Shown here piece after piece: positions 54,213 to 64,000 of a stretch of 64,000 nucleotides of DNA. The stretch comes from Stenotrophomonas sp. MMGLT7 (GTDB lineage Bacteria; Pseudomonadota; Gammaproteobacteria; Xanthomonadales; Xanthomonadaceae), in the NCBI RefSeq assembly GCF_021168555.1, contig NZ_JAJOZS010000002.1, positions 396,301 through 460,300 of the forward strand, written 5' to 3'. The notes below the pieces were generated by a model that ran no database searches, had not been told where the DNA came from, and saw only the letters and a program-made list of their open reading frames with translations. The position numbers and the translations under genes are program-made. Within the stretch, counting starts at the first letter, position 1. Every line of letters begins with the position of its first letter.

Positions 54213-55139
54213 ATGTCCCTCGACCCCGCCCTGCGTTCGCGCATCGAATCGCTGCTGCACTCCAACCGCGTGGTGCTGTTCATGAAAGGCCAGCCCGGCA
54301 TGCCGCAGTGCGGCTTCTCGGCCAAGGCGGTCGGCGCGCTCGACGGCCTGGGCGTGGACTATGCCCACGTCAACGTGCTGGCCGACCCGGAGATCCGCGA
54401 GGGCATCAAGGCCTACGGCGACTGGCCGACGATCCCGCAGCTGTACATCGACGGCGAGCTGGTCGGCGGCAGCGACATCATCCTGCAGATGGCCGAGAGC
54501 GGCGAGCTGAGCCAGGCGCTCGGGCTGCCGGTGCCGGACCGCACCCCGCCCGCGATCACCATCACCCCGGCGGCGGTGGAGATGCTCAGGGGCGCGCTGG
54601 CCGACGCGCCCGGCGCCTCGCTGGCGCTGTCGATCGACGCGCAGTTCCAGCCGAACTTCCAGCTGGCGCCGACCGATCCCGGCGCCATCGCCGCCGAGTC
54701 CAACGGCCTGCGCGTGCAGTTCGACCTGGCCAGCGCTCGCCGCGCCGACGGCATCACCATCGACTGGGTGGACGACATCCGCGGCCGCGGCCTGGCCATC
54801 GACAACCCCAACGCGCCGCGGCCGGTGCAGGAACTGTCGCCGCGCGACGCCGACGACCAGGTCAAGGCCGGCAAGCTGACCCTGGTGGACGTGCGCCCGG
54901 CCGACGAGCGCGCGCAGGCGGCGGTGGCCGCGCCGTTCAGCACGCTCGACGGCGAAGGCCGCGCGCAGTTGGAGGCGCTGCCCAAGGACACCCCGCTGGC
55001 GTTCCTGTGCCACCGCGGCGGCCGCAGCCTGCAGGCGGCCGAGCACTTCCGCGGCCTGGGCTTCACCGAGGTCTACAACGTCACCGGCGGCATCGACGCC
55101 TGGTCGGACGAGGTGGACGGCAGCGTGCCGAAGTACTGA
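54213..55139 (+). CDS. grxD: Grx4-type monothiol glutaredoxin fused to a HesB-like and a rhodanese domain
   Basis: A 308-residue three-part protein. Residues 1-105 are a CGFS monothiol glutaredoxin (VVLFMKGQPGMPQCGFS with Cys33, TIPQLYIDGELVGGSDI), which binds and delivers [2Fe-2S] clusters with glutathione. Residues about 110-200 (ITITPAAVEMLRGAL onward) look like the IscA/HesB fold, but without the usual three cluster cysteines. Residues about 205-308 are a rhodanese domain with active Cys266 in FLCHRGGRSLQAA and VTGGIDAW. It probably links Fe-S delivery with sulfur transfer; the fusion is recognised from other xanthomonads. Single gene, divergent from the deacetylase gene. Confidence 0.9.
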   Translation: MSLDPALRSRIESLLHSNRVVLFMKGQPGMPQCGFSAKAVGALDGLGVDYAHVNVLADPEIREGIKAYGDWPTIPQLYIDGELVGGSDIILQMAESGELSQALGLPVPDRTPPAITITPAAVEMLRGALADAPGASLALSIDAQFQPNFQLAPTDPGAIAAESNGLRVQFDLASARRADGITIDWVDDIRGRGLAIDNPNAPRPVQELSPRDADDQVKAGKLTLVDVRPADERAQAAVAAPFSTLDGEGRAQLEALPKDTPLAFLCHRGGRSLQAAEHFRGLGFTEVYNVTGGIDAWSDEVDGSVPKY

Positions 55140-55674
55140 TGCCGTAGCGGCCGGCACTCGCCGCCGCCGGCAGGGGACTGCCGGGAATCGCCGGTGCCGC
55201 CGCCTTGCGCGGACCTGATCGGCGTCTAGTGTCAGCCACGGCCTTCCAGTCGTCGTCGCCGCGAAGGCGGGCACCGGCGACTTGAGCCTGCACCGCGGCA
55301 AGGCACTGGGTCCCCGCCTTCGCGGGGACGACGGTCGTTTCGATACGAGGACTGCCAGTTGGCGCCAGTCAGGTGCGCGGAAGGCGGAAGCGGTCGAAGG
55401 GGGCCACCTGCGCGCCACCGGCTCGCGGCCGGCGAACGCTCCAGGGCCGTGCCTCCGGGCCGGACGGGATGGGATGGGAAGCACGGCATTCGCCGCGGTT
55501 GCCGATCGCCCGGGCATCGATGGCTCGTTGCCGGGCGAGCACGGCGATCGCAGCCCTGCCCGCGCAAGGCAGCGCACGACATCCGCGCTCGACCGCTTGC
55601 GCCGGCGCTCACGACGCACGCATCCTGCACACCCCCGCCGGGCCCTCCACACCGCCGATTCCGGACACGACGCC
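55140..55674. other. intergenic region with inverted-repeat element
   Basis: 535 bases with no convincing gene. An inverted-repeat element lies at 55250-55331. The open frame running through to gltS upstream of 55675 is Arg/Pro/Gly-rich and has no family features. Confidence 0.4.
55250..55331. repeat. CGTCGTC-type inverted-repeat element
   Basis: Left arm CGTCGTCGCCGCGAAGGCGG and right arm CCGCCTTCGCGGGGACGACG, with a spacer of about 40 bases. Related copies lie at 59050-59140 and 60413-60484. Confidence 0.75.
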
Positions 55675-56889
55675 ATGCCGCCGCTCCAGCTCGAAGCCTT
55701 CACCAGCTTCACCCTGGCCATCCTGCTGCTGTTCGCCGGCAAGGGCCTGCTCGCGCGCGTGGAACTGCTGCGCCGCTACAGCATCCCCGAGGCCCTGGTC
55801 GGCGGCACGCTCTGCGCCGCGGTGGTGTGCGCGCTGTACTACGGCGCCGGCCTGAGCGTCGCCTTCGAGCTCGGTGCGCGCGACATCCTGCTGCTGTACT
55901 TCTTTGCCGCCATCGGCCTGAACACCGACGTGCGCACGCTGGCCGCCGGCGGCCGCTCGCTGGCGATACTGGCGGCGCTGGCGATCGGCTTCATGGTGCT
56001 GCAGAACCTGGTCGGCATGGGCGTGGCCGGCGCGTTCGGCATGGACCCGCGCGCCGGGCTGATGGTCGGCTCGGTCTCGCTCACGGGGGGCGTCGGCACC
56101 ACCCTGGCCTGGAGTTCCCACTTCGTCGACACCCTCGGCATCGCCGGCGCGCAGGAACTGGGACTGGCGGCCAACATGATCGGCCTGATCGCCGCGTGCA
56201 CGATCGGCGGTCCGATCGCCGGCATCCTGATGCGCCGGCACCGGGTACGGCCGTCCGGCAAGGCCGACCTGGAACTGGGCGCGCTGCACGGCGACACGCC
56301 GGGCACCGCGCTCGACTACCACGGCTTCCTGCTGGCGCTGTTCTGGCTCAACCTCACGCTGATGCTGGGCCGCGGCATCGGCGCGGCGATCGCGACCACC
56401 TCGGTCACCCTGCCCGACTTCGTCGGCTGCCTGATCGCCGGCATCGTGCTGCGCGCCGTCGCCGACACCGCGGCGCCGGACGGGCGCGGGCGCATGTGGA
56501 ACCGCCCGCTGATGCAGCCCGGGCTGGCGCTGATCGGCGACATCTGCCTGGGCATGTTCCTGACCATGGCGCTGATGGGACTGCGCCTGTGGGAACTGCA
56601 GCCGGTGCTGGGCTTCATCGCGGTGGTGATGGCGCTGCAGATCGCCCTGGTGGTCGCCTTCGTGCTGCTGGTGGTGTTCCGGGCGATGGGACGGGACTAC
56701 GAGGCGGCGGTGATGTGCGCCGGCTTCGGCGGGATCGCGCTGGGCTCCACCGCCACCGCGATCGCCAACATGACCGCGGTGACGCGCGAGTACGGCGCCG
56801 CCGCGCGCGCCTTCGTCGTGGTGCCGCTGGTGTGCGGATTCTTCATCGACCTGGCCAATGCGCTGGTGATCGGGGTGATGGCGCGCTGA
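55675..56889 (+). CDS. gltS: sodium/glutamate symporter
   Basis: An inner-membrane Na+:glutamate carrier of 404 residues with about ten hydrophobic helices. Family motifs are SIPEALVGGTLCAAVV, LLLYFFAAIGLNTDVRTLAAGG, the glycine-serine re-entrant loop VSLTGGVGTTLAWSS, and GGIALGSTATAIANMTAVTREYGAAARAFVVVPLVCGFFIDLANALVI. The start ATG 55675 is followed directly by the first helix. Convergent with the DUF924 gene, with 37 bases between stop codons. Confidence 0.95.
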   Translation: MPPLQLEAFTSFTLAILLLFAGKGLLARVELLRRYSIPEALVGGTLCAAVVCALYYGAGLSVAFELGARDILLLYFFAAIGLNTDVRTLAAGGRSLAILAALAIGFMVLQNLVGMGVAGAFGMDPRAGLMVGSVSLTGGVGTTLAWSSHFVDTLGIAGAQELGLAANMIGLIAACTIGGPIAGILMRRHRVRPSGKADLELGALHGDTPGTALDYHGFLLALFWLNLTLMLGRGIGAAIATTSVTLPDFVGCLIAGIVLRAVADTAAPDGRGRMWNRPLMQPGLALIGDICLGMFLTMALMGLRLWELQPVLGFIAVVMALQIALVVAFVLLVVFRAMGRDYEAAVMCAGFGGIALGSTATAIANMTAVTREYGAAARAFVVVPLVCGFFIDLANALVIGVMAR

Positions 56890-56926
56890 GCCGGCAGCGC
56901 CTGGATGCCGAGGCGGCCGCTGCGCC

Positions 56927-57466
56927 TCAGCCGGCGAATCCGCCCTCGTCGAGGAAGCGCTGCTCGGCCGCCGTGGTCTGGCGGCCGAGCGCGGGATTGC
57001 GATGCGGGAAGCGGCCGAAGCGCTCGATGATGTCCTGGTGCTGCAGCGCCCATTCGTCGGCCCCGGGATCGGGCAGGCGGCGGTGCAGCGCCACCGACAG
57101 CGCCTGGTCGGCCGGGTCCTCCGAGTGCTCGAACGGCAGGTAGAAGAACACCCGCAGCGCCGGCTCCGCCTGCGCGTCGAAGCCGGCATCGAGCGCGCGC
57201 CGCGCGTAGTGCCGTGCCAGGCCGTCGGTGGCATAGGCGTGCGCGCTGCCGCGGAAGCAGTTGCGCGGGAACTGGTCGAGCAGGATCAGCAGCGCCAGCG
57301 CGCCCTCGGCGCTGTCCATCCAGTCCTCGTACTCGCGGCGGGCGGCGGCATGGTGGGCATCGAGGAAGTGCTGGCGGAAGTTCGCATCGAACGACTCGTT
57401 GCGCGCGAACCAGCGCTGCGGGCCGGCGTTGCGCCAGAATTCCAGGACGTTGTCTGCAAGCTTCAT
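56927..57466 (-). CDS. DUF924 family protein
   Basis: A 179-residue protein of the DUF924 (TPR-like helical) family. Recognised by VLEFWRNAGPQRWFARNESFDANFRQHFLDAHHAA at the start, LALLILLDQFPRNCFRGSAHAYATD, FFYLPFEHSED and FGRFPHRNPALGRQTTAAEQRFL. The biochemical role is unknown. ATG 57466 is used; another ATG two codons upstream (57472) is equally possible. Confidence 0.92.
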   Translation of the reverse strand: MKLADNVLEFWRNAGPQRWFARNESFDANFRQHFLDAHHAAARREYEDWMDSAEGALALLILLDQFPRNCFRGSAHAYATDGLARHYARRALDAGFDAQAEPALRVFFYLPFEHSEDPADQALSVALHRRLPDPGADEWALQHQDIIERFGRFPHRNPALGRQTTAAEQRFLDEGGFAG

Positions 57467-57637
57467 GGTCATCCTCGTGGTTGCCTTGCCGCGCGTGCTC
57501 GCCGCAAGCATGCGCGATATCGAACGATGGCGCCCGCGGCGACGCATCACGCCCCGGCCGGCGCGGCCCTTGGCAAGCGCGGCCGCGGCCGTTAGCGTGG
57601 AAGGGTATCCGCCATCCATCGCGACCCGGGGAAATCG

Positions 57638-59031
<1,394 letters not shown>

Positions 59032-59035
<4 letters not shown>

Positions 59036-60384
59036 GCCGCCTCGCCCTCGTCCGTCGCCGCCGCGAAGACGCGAACCCACGGCAACGCCGCCGGGTCCCC
59101 GCCCCCGCCTTCGCTGGGGGCAGGCTCTTCGCGGGGACGGCGATGTTGCTGCTGTCGCTGTTGTCGGCCGGCCACGCCGCCGCCCAGGATGTGCTGATCC
59201 GCGACGCCACCGTCCATACCGCCACCGCCCGGGGCACGCTGCAGCATGCCGACGTGCTGGTGCAGGGCGGGATCGTGCGCGCGGTCGGTGCCGGCCTGGC
59301 GGCGCCGGCCGGCACCGCCGTGGTCGAGGCCAACGGCCGTGCGCTGACCCCGGCGCTGTTCGGCGGCATCACCGAGATCGGCATCGAGGAAGTCTCCGGC
59401 GAGGACAGCACGGTCGACAGCGCGGTCAGGCTGGAGGAACAGCCGATGCGCCCGGAGTTCGACGCCACCCTGGCCTACAACCCCGATTCGGTGCTGCTGC
59501 CGGTGGCGCGGGTCGGCGGCATCGGCTTCACCGTGCTCGGCGCCACCACCGGCGGCGCCTTCATCGCCGGCCAGGGCGGCGTGGTGCGGCTGGACGGCAG
59601 CGCCGATCCGATCGGCCCGCGGGCGCTGTTCGTGCGCCTGGGCGCGGGCGCCTCCGAACTCACCGGCAACTCGCGCGCGGCGCAATGGATGCTGCTGGAC
59701 CAGTTGCTGGCCGAGGCGCGCGGACGGGTGCCGGCCGACTCCCCGCACGCGCTGCTGACCCCGGCCGGGCGCGCGGTGCTGGCGCGCTACCTGGCCGGCC
59801 AGGGCCGCATCGTGGTGCAGGTGGACCGCGCCGCCGACATCCGCCAGCTGCTGCGCTGGGCGCAGCGCGAGCGGGTACGCATCGCCATCGCCGGCGGCGT
59901 CGAGGCGTGGAAGCTGGCGCCGCAGATCGCCCAGGCGCAGGTGCCGGTGCTGGTCGATGCGCTGGCCGACCTGCCGGGCAACTTCGACCAGATCGGCGCC
60001 ACCCTGGAGAACGCGGCGCGGCTGCGCGCGGCCGGGGTGCAGGTCAGCTTCACCCAGAGCGGCGACGCCTCGCACAACGCGCGCAAGCTGCGCCAGCTGG
60101 CCGGCAACGCGGTGGCCAACGGCCTGCCGTGGGAAGACGGGCTGGCCGGGCTGACCCGGGTGCCGGCGGAGATCTTCGGCGTGGCCGACCGCATCGGCAG
60201 CATCGCCGCGGGCAGGCAGGCCGACCTGGTGCTGTGGGACGGCGACCCGCTCGACGTCGGCCATGCCGCCGTCGCGATGTGGCTGGACGGACGGGCGATC
60301 CCGATGCGTTCGCGCCAGACCGAGCTGCGCGACCGCTACCTGCGCCAGGCCGGGCCGCTTCCGCGGGCGTACCCGCAGCCCTGA
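59032..60384 (+). CDS. amidohydrolase-like protein lacking the metal-binding motif
   Basis: A 450-residue paralogue of the preceding enzyme if read from GTG 59032, which overlaps the upstream stop codon (GTGA). An internal ATG at 59143 (MLLLSLLSAGHAAAQ, signal-peptide-like) would give 413 residues. The stretch between them is a dispersed repeat (59050-59140). The fold is recognisable from VLIRDATVHTAT and GSIAAGRQADLVLWDGDPLDV, but the HxH site reads ALTPALFGGITEIG, and the His-bearing VHIHCYRADEM of the partner is VVQVDRAADIRQL here. It is probably catalytically dead and may be a structural or regulatory partner of the first. Confidence 0.85.
59050..59140. repeat. CGTCGTC-type inverted-repeat element within a gene start
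   Basis: CGTCGCCGCCGCGAAG at the left and CTTCGCGGGGACGGCG at the right, with an inner CCCC/GGGG pairing. It lies between the GTG at 59032 and the signal-peptide ATG at 59143. Confidence 0.65.
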
Positions 60385-60412
60385 GCCGCCGACGCCGGCG
60401 TCTGCCTTGCCC

Positions 60413-60484
60413 GTCGTCCCGCGCCTCACGCAGTGCCCAGGCTGTCGTGAGGCGCCTCGGCCGCGGAAAGCCGCAAGGACGACG
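60413..60484. repeat. CGTCGTC-type nested inverted repeat
   Basis: Outer arms CGTCGTCC and GGACGACG, with an inner perfect ten-base stem GCGCCTCACG/CGTGAGGCGC (60421-60430 and 60446-60455). No T-run follows, so it is not an intrinsic terminator. It fills the start of the gap before the isomerase gene. Confidence 0.75.
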
Positions 60485-60664
60485 ATCGAGCGCACGGCAA
60501 ATGGCTGGCCCGGGAAGACTGCGCGAGCCACCCGCCCGCCCGGCCGCACCCGCGCCGTTGCCGTCCACCGGCCCCGCCGTTGCGCCGCCGCGCTTCGCCG
60601 CAGCGCGGCATGCCTGCACCGCGCCGGACGGCTAGGCTGTCTGCCCGCCCTCCGCCCCGCCGCC

Positions 60665-61291
60665 ATGCAACTGCGCTGGTACTTCGACTTCGTCTCGCCG
60701 TTCTCCTACCTGCACTGGCACAGGCTGCAGGCGCTGCCGCAGTTCGCGCGGATCGAGCCGGTACCGATCGTGTTCGGCGCGGTGCTGCGCGAACGCGGCA
60801 TCCGCGGACCGGCCGAGATCCCGCACAAGCGGGTGTTCACCTACCGCCAGGCGCTGTGGCAGGCCCGCGGCGACGGCGTGGCGATGCGGTTCCCGCCGGC
60901 GCATCCGTTCAGCCCGCTGGCGGCGCTGCGGCTGTGCATCGCCGCCGGCACCACGCCGCGGGCGATCACCGCCGTGTTCGACCACATCTGGCGCGACGGC
61001 CACGACGGCAGCGATGCCAACGGCCTGGCGGCGGTGGCCGCCGCGCTGGGCATCGACGACGTCGCCGCCGCCATCGCCGAGCCAGCGGTCAAGGCGCGAT
61101 TGCAAGCCAACACCGATGCCGCGCTCGCCGCCGGCGTGTTCGGCGTGCCGACGCTGGACATCGACGGCGAACTCTTCTGGGGCAACGACATGCACGGACT
61201 GATGCGGGCCGTGCTGGACGACCCGCGGCTGCTGCACGACGGCGAGATGGCGCGCCTGGCGGCGTTGCCCGAGGGCATCGCGCGCTCCTAG
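60665..61291 (+). CDS. DsbA-fold 2-hydroxychromene-2-carboxylate isomerase-like protein
   Basis: A 208-residue thioredoxin-fold protein of the HCCA isomerase/kappa-GST-like group. MQLRWYFDFVSPFSYLHWHRL has the active Ser (SPFSYL) in place of the CxxC of DsbA. It has PVPIVFGAVLRERGIRGPAEIPHKRVFTYR, a C-terminal helical insertion and AAGVFGVPTLDIDGELFWGNDM. It isomerises or conjugates aromatic catabolites with glutathione by family analogy. The start ATG 60665 begins the first strand. The substrate is uncertain. Confidence 0.9.
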   Translation: MQLRWYFDFVSPFSYLHWHRLQALPQFARIEPVPIVFGAVLRERGIRGPAEIPHKRVFTYRQALWQARGDGVAMRFPPAHPFSPLAALRLCIAAGTTPRAITAVFDHIWRDGHDGSDANGLAAVAAALGIDDVAAAIAEPAVKARLQANTDAALAAGVFGVPTLDIDGELFWGNDMHGLMRAVLDDPRLLHDGEMARLAALPEGIARS

Positions 61292-61341
61292 CGTCATCGG
61301 TCTTTTTTCGGACAAGGCGCTCAGCGCCGGAGGGGGCAACG

Positions 61342-62283
61342 ATGCGTATCGGGATAGTGGTGGATTCGGCCTGCGACCTGCCGCGGGACTTCATCGAGCG
61401 CCACCGCATCGTGCTGTTGCCGATCAGCGTGCGCATCGGCGAGACAGTGCTGGCCGACCACCGCGACGAGCAGGCCACGCTCGGCTTCCTGCAGGCGCAG
61501 GTGGCCGAGCACGGCGCCGCGGCGGAGACGATCGCATTCACCGCCCCGCAGATCCGCGAGCTGTTCCTGCAGCGGCTGGTGATCGACTACGACCACGTGT
61601 TCTGCATGACGATCACCCGCACCCGCAGCCCGATCTTCGACAACGCCACCCAGGCCAGTTTCGGCATCCTCAACGACTACAAGCCGATCCGCCAGGCGGC
61701 CGGCTTCAACACCCCGTTCGCGCTGCGGGTGATCGACACCCGCAACCTGTTCGCGGCGCAGGCGGTATCGGCGGTGGAGGCGGTGCGCATGCGCGCGGCC
61801 GGCGCCAGCGTGCAGGCCATCCGCGAGCGCCTGGAGCAGCTGGCCGACAACGTGCACGGCTACATGATCAGCCGCGACCTGTACTACCTGCGTGCGCGCG
61901 CCCGCGCCAAGGGCGATCGCAGCGTCGGCCTGCTGAGCGCGGCGCTGGGCTCGGCCCTGGACATCAAGCCGGTGCTGCACGGCTACCGCGGCGACACCGC
62001 GCCGGTGGCCAGGATCAAGGGCTTCGACAACGCGGCGGCCAGGCTGTTCGAGTTCGTCGGCAGGCGCGTGTCGGCCGGGCTGATGACGCCGACGCTGTGC
62101 GTGAGCTACGGCGGCGACCTGGAAGAGCTGCGCGCCCTGCCCGGCTATGCCGAACTGCGCCTGGCATGCGGCGAGAACGGGGTGGAGGTGTTCGAGAGCG
62201 TGATGAGCCTGACCGGCATGGTCAACGTCGGCAAGGGCGCGATCGTGCTGGGTTTCGCCGACGCCGCGCACGCCTTCCCGTGA
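61342..62283 (+). CDS. DegV family fatty-acid-binding protein
   Basis: A 313-residue protein with the DegV fold. It begins MRIGIVVDSACDLPRDFIERHRIVLLPISVRIG, has AAETIAFTAPQIRELF, MTITRTRSPIFDNATQASF with the fatty-acid-contacting Ser/Thr region, YYLRARARAKGDRSVGLLSAALGSALDIKPVL and a GEVVGTHxGPGA-like position read here as VNVGKGAIVLGF. Bacterial relatives bind acyl chains and serve fatty-acid kinase systems. GGAGGGGG lies just before the ATG. Confidence 0.92.
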   Translation: MRIGIVVDSACDLPRDFIERHRIVLLPISVRIGETVLADHRDEQATLGFLQAQVAEHGAAAETIAFTAPQIRELFLQRLVIDYDHVFCMTITRTRSPIFDNATQASFGILNDYKPIRQAAGFNTPFALRVIDTRNLFAAQAVSAVEAVRMRAAGASVQAIRERLEQLADNVHGYMISRDLYYLRARARAKGDRSVGLLSAALGSALDIKPVLHGYRGDTAPVARIKGFDNAAARLFEFVGRRVSAGLMTPTLCVSYGGDLEELRALPGYAELRLACGENGVEVFESVMSLTGMVNVGKGAIVLGFADAAHAFP

Positions 62284-62360
62284 GCCGGCGCGACGATCCT
62301 GCACGCACGGATCACCGCATCTGCTGCTAGGCTTTGCCGCAGTTCACCAGGGACACCACG

Positions 62361-62699
62361 ATGGCCGTCAGCTACTTCATCAGCCTCCCCGATCCTTCCC
62401 GCGCACGCGGCGGCGACCCGGCACTGAGCTTCACCGCCAATGGCGCCGGCGCCTTCGCCGAACAGCTGCAGCACGCGCTCGCCGACCCGGCGTGGTTCGA
62501 GCGCTGGCGCAACGGCCAGCCCGACCCGGACGAGGTGGACCCCGCGCTGGGCGTCACCGACGCCGGGGCGAACGTCACCGGCAGCCAGGACGACCTGCGC
62601 ATCAACCTGGTCGCCACCACCTCGATCCCCGGCGAGATCCTCAGGCACCGCATGAGCCTGCTGGCCGGCAACGGCTGGGAGCTGCGCAACGTGCGCTGA
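62361..62699 (+). CDS. hypothetical protein, 112 residues
   Basis: A small acidic soluble protein (MAVSYFISLPDPSRARGGDPALSFTANGAGAFAEQLQHAL) with no family that I recognise. Codon use is like its neighbours, GGGA lies about ten bases upstream of the ATG, and the frame is intact, so it is probably a real gene. It lacks a signal peptide or membrane segment. It lies between the DegV gene and the convergent EamA transporter. Confidence 0.7.
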   Translation: MAVSYFISLPDPSRARGGDPALSFTANGAGAFAEQLQHALADPAWFERWRNGQPDPDEVDPALGVTDAGANVTGSQDDLRINLVATTSIPGEILRHRMSLLAGNGWELRNVR

Positions 62700-62729
62700 G
62701 CCGGCCTCGCGCCGCGCGGCCGCCGCGCT

Positions 62730-63647
62730 TCATCCGGCGTCGGCAGCGGCTGGCGCCGGGCCGCGCCGCGGCAGGCGCCACTTCAGGTTCACCCCCAGCG
62801 TGCCCAGCACGATCAGCACCAGCCCGGCGACCTGCACCACGGCCAGGCGATGGCCGTAGACCAGGTAGTCCAGCAGCAGCACCACCAGCGGATAGACGAA
62901 GGCCACGACCGCGATCGTGGCCACCGGCAGATGCCGGTAGGCCGAGTAGAACAGCACGTAGACGATGCCGCTGTGGACCACGCCCAGCCCCAGCAGCCAC
63001 GCCCAGTGGCCGCCGACATGGAACACGCCGCTGCTGGAGAAGCCGGCCAGCATCGCCACGCCGACCCAGCACTGCACCGTCACCACCGCGAACGGCCGCT
63101 GCCGCGCCGCCCGCCGCGACAGCAGCAGCGAGGCGCCGCACAGCAGCGCGGCCAGCAGCGCCAGGCCGATGCCGGCCAGGTAGGATGCATCGGCGCGGGC
63201 GAGAATCCGCAGCGGATCGGCCGACAGCGCCACGCCCACGAACGCCAGCACGGTCCAGCCGACATCGGCCGCACGCGTGCGCTCGCCCTGGAACAGCGCC
63301 GCCAGGATCAGCATCACGAACGGGAAGCAGTGGTAGACCAGGGTCGCCACGCCGATCGACGAGCGCTCCATGCCGGCGAACAGCGCCACCCAGTTCAGCA
63401 CCAGCAGCACGCCGCTCAGCACCGCGCCGCGCAGCAGCACCGCATCGCCCGCGACGCCGCGCAGATGGCCGCGCGCCAGTCCCCAGGCCAGCAGGAACAG
63501 CCCGCCGAACAGGCAGCGGTAGAACACCGCGGTGACCGCATCCTGCCCGCTCTCGTGCACGAACACGCCGACCGAGCCGATCAGCACCTCGCCCAGCAGC
63601 AGTTGCCACAGCGCGGCACGCGCGGTGCCGCGATCGGAAACACTCAT
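62730..63647 (-). CDS. EamA-family (DMT) transporter
   Basis: A ten-helix drug/metabolite transporter of 305 residues made of two EamA repeats. The first includes WQLLLGEVLIGSVGVFVHESGQDAVTAVFYRCLFGGLFLLAWGLARG and ALFAGMERSSIGVATLVYHCFPFVMLILAALFQGE; the second includes LGLGVVHSGIVYVLFYSAYRHLPVATIAVVAFVYPLVVLLLDYLVYG. It is likely an exporter or permease for a small metabolite or amino acid. It may be co-transcribed with the PhzF-type gene entering from the right, 220 bases upstream. Confidence 0.92.
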   Translation of the reverse strand: MSVSDRGTARAALWQLLLGEVLIGSVGVFVHESGQDAVTAVFYRCLFGGLFLLAWGLARGHLRGVAGDAVLLRGAVLSGVLLVLNWVALFAGMERSSIGVATLVYHCFPFVMLILAALFQGERTRAADVGWTVLAFVGVALSADPLRILARADASYLAGIGLALLAALLCGASLLLSRRAARQRPFAVVTVQCWVGVAMLAGFSSSGVFHVGGHWAWLLGLGVVHSGIVYVLFYSAYRHLPVATIAVVAFVYPLVVLLLDYLVYGHRLAVVQVAGLVLIVLGTLGVNLKWRLPRRGPAPAAADAG

Positions 63648-63867
63648 CGGTACGACTCCTTTACGAAAGACCGGCTCGTTCGCAGACTCCGGGGGCCTCG
63701 ATCTCCCCCACCGCATGACGCGGGAAGGCCATGGGGCGGACTTCAGTGCGCCGCACGGCCCGCCATCGGCGCCGAGCCCGCGAAATGCGGACACCGCGGA
63801 CAATCCCCGCGCGGCGCCGTCCTGCGCGGCGGCACCGGCGGACGGGAGCCGGGGACGGAAGCGACGC

Positions 63868-64000
63868 TCATACCTCGATGTGGCCTTGCAGGTACTGCAC
63901 GGTGCTGCCGGCCACATGCACCCGCTCGCCCTCGACGCGGCAGCGCAGCAGGCCCGAGCGTGCCGAGGCCTGCAACGCGACCAGTTCGCCGCGCCCCAGC
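63868..64000 (-). CDS. PhzF-family protein, C-terminal end only
   Basis: The last 44 codons of a gene running off the right edge. The readable C-terminus (GRGELVALQASARSGLLRCRVEGERVHVAGSTVQYLQGHIEV, in part) matches the end of PhzF/diaminopimelate-epimerase-like isomerases, where VxVxGxAV and G-x-I/L-x-V close the fold. Stop codon at 63868-63870. The assignment rests on a short stretch. Confidence 0.65.
   Translation of the reverse strand, partial: LGRGELVALQASARSGLLRCRVEGERVHVAGSTVQYLQGHIEV

Overview
The window is chromosomal DNA of very high GC content from a gammaproteobacterium of the Xanthomonadaceae (a Pseudoxanthomonas/Xanthomonas/Lysobacter-type genome). The grounds are the gene order ilvC-ilvG-ilvM-threonine dehydratase-leuA with a separate leuC-leuD-leuB cluster, paired TonB-dependent receptors, tctD/tctE-porin-CitMHS and pcm-tolC-waaA blocks, and palindromic REP elements of the GTAGGAGCGRCTTC type. 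I see no rRNA, tRNA, CRISPR array, prophage or intact insertion sequence. This is mostly core chromosome with many small dispersed repeats.

Layout. (1) 1-8.8 kb: two TonB-dependent receptors, one cut by the left edge, around a membrane-bound winged-helix/TolB-propeller regulator and an AraC-type regulator. (2) 8.8-21 kb: branched-chain amino acid synthesis. The ilvC-ilvG-ilvM-ilvA-leuA operon is preceded by a textbook attenuator: a 41-codon leader peptide with seven consecutive Ile/Leu/Val codons, an antiterminator and a terminator. The leuC-leuD-methyltransferase-leuB operon faces it across a strong bidirectional terminator and diverges from a LysR gene with a TTG start and a palindromic operator. 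(3) 21-29 kb: a TetR regulator, pcm, tolC, then LPS genes (waaA, a lipid A-type acyltransferase, an O-antigen ligase, a GT4 glycosyltransferase). (4) 29.5-31.2 kb: a small zinc-ribbon protein and a SotB-like MFS exporter preceded by a C14 homopolymer. (5) 31.4-48.1 kb: carboxylic-acid uptake. Here are the malic enzyme MaeB, DctA, an OprP-type porin, a DctB-like hybrid kinase with a LuxR-type regulator, then a TctD/TctE-type pair coupled to an orphan periplasmic binding protein, diverging from a second porin, a CitMHS carrier and a degenerate acetoacetyl-CoA-reductase-like SDR. (6) 48-64 kb: housekeeping and assorted genes: rsgA, an AlaA-type aminotransferase, an SGNH hydrolase, a methyltransferase, a divergent HxlR/quinone reductase pair, a polysaccharide deacetylase, a Grx-rhodanese fusion, gltS, a DUF924 protein, a coupled pair of amidohydrolases, a DsbA-fold isomerase, a DegV protein, an EamA transporter, and the end of a PhzF-type gene cut by the right edge.

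The most unusual points are: the attenuator, whose leader peptide may be translated from a leaderless mRNA; the poly-C tract in frame ahead of the MFS gene; the SDR in which the catalytic Tyr and two cofactor-loop glycines are replaced; an amidohydrolase lacking its metal ligands, coupled to an intact paralogue; the binding protein locked to a sensor kinase without a permease; and dispersed GGGATT-type and REP elements that supply the last codons or stop codons of leuC, the O-antigen ligase and the LysR gene. All family assignments come from reading the translated sequence and were not checked by database search.
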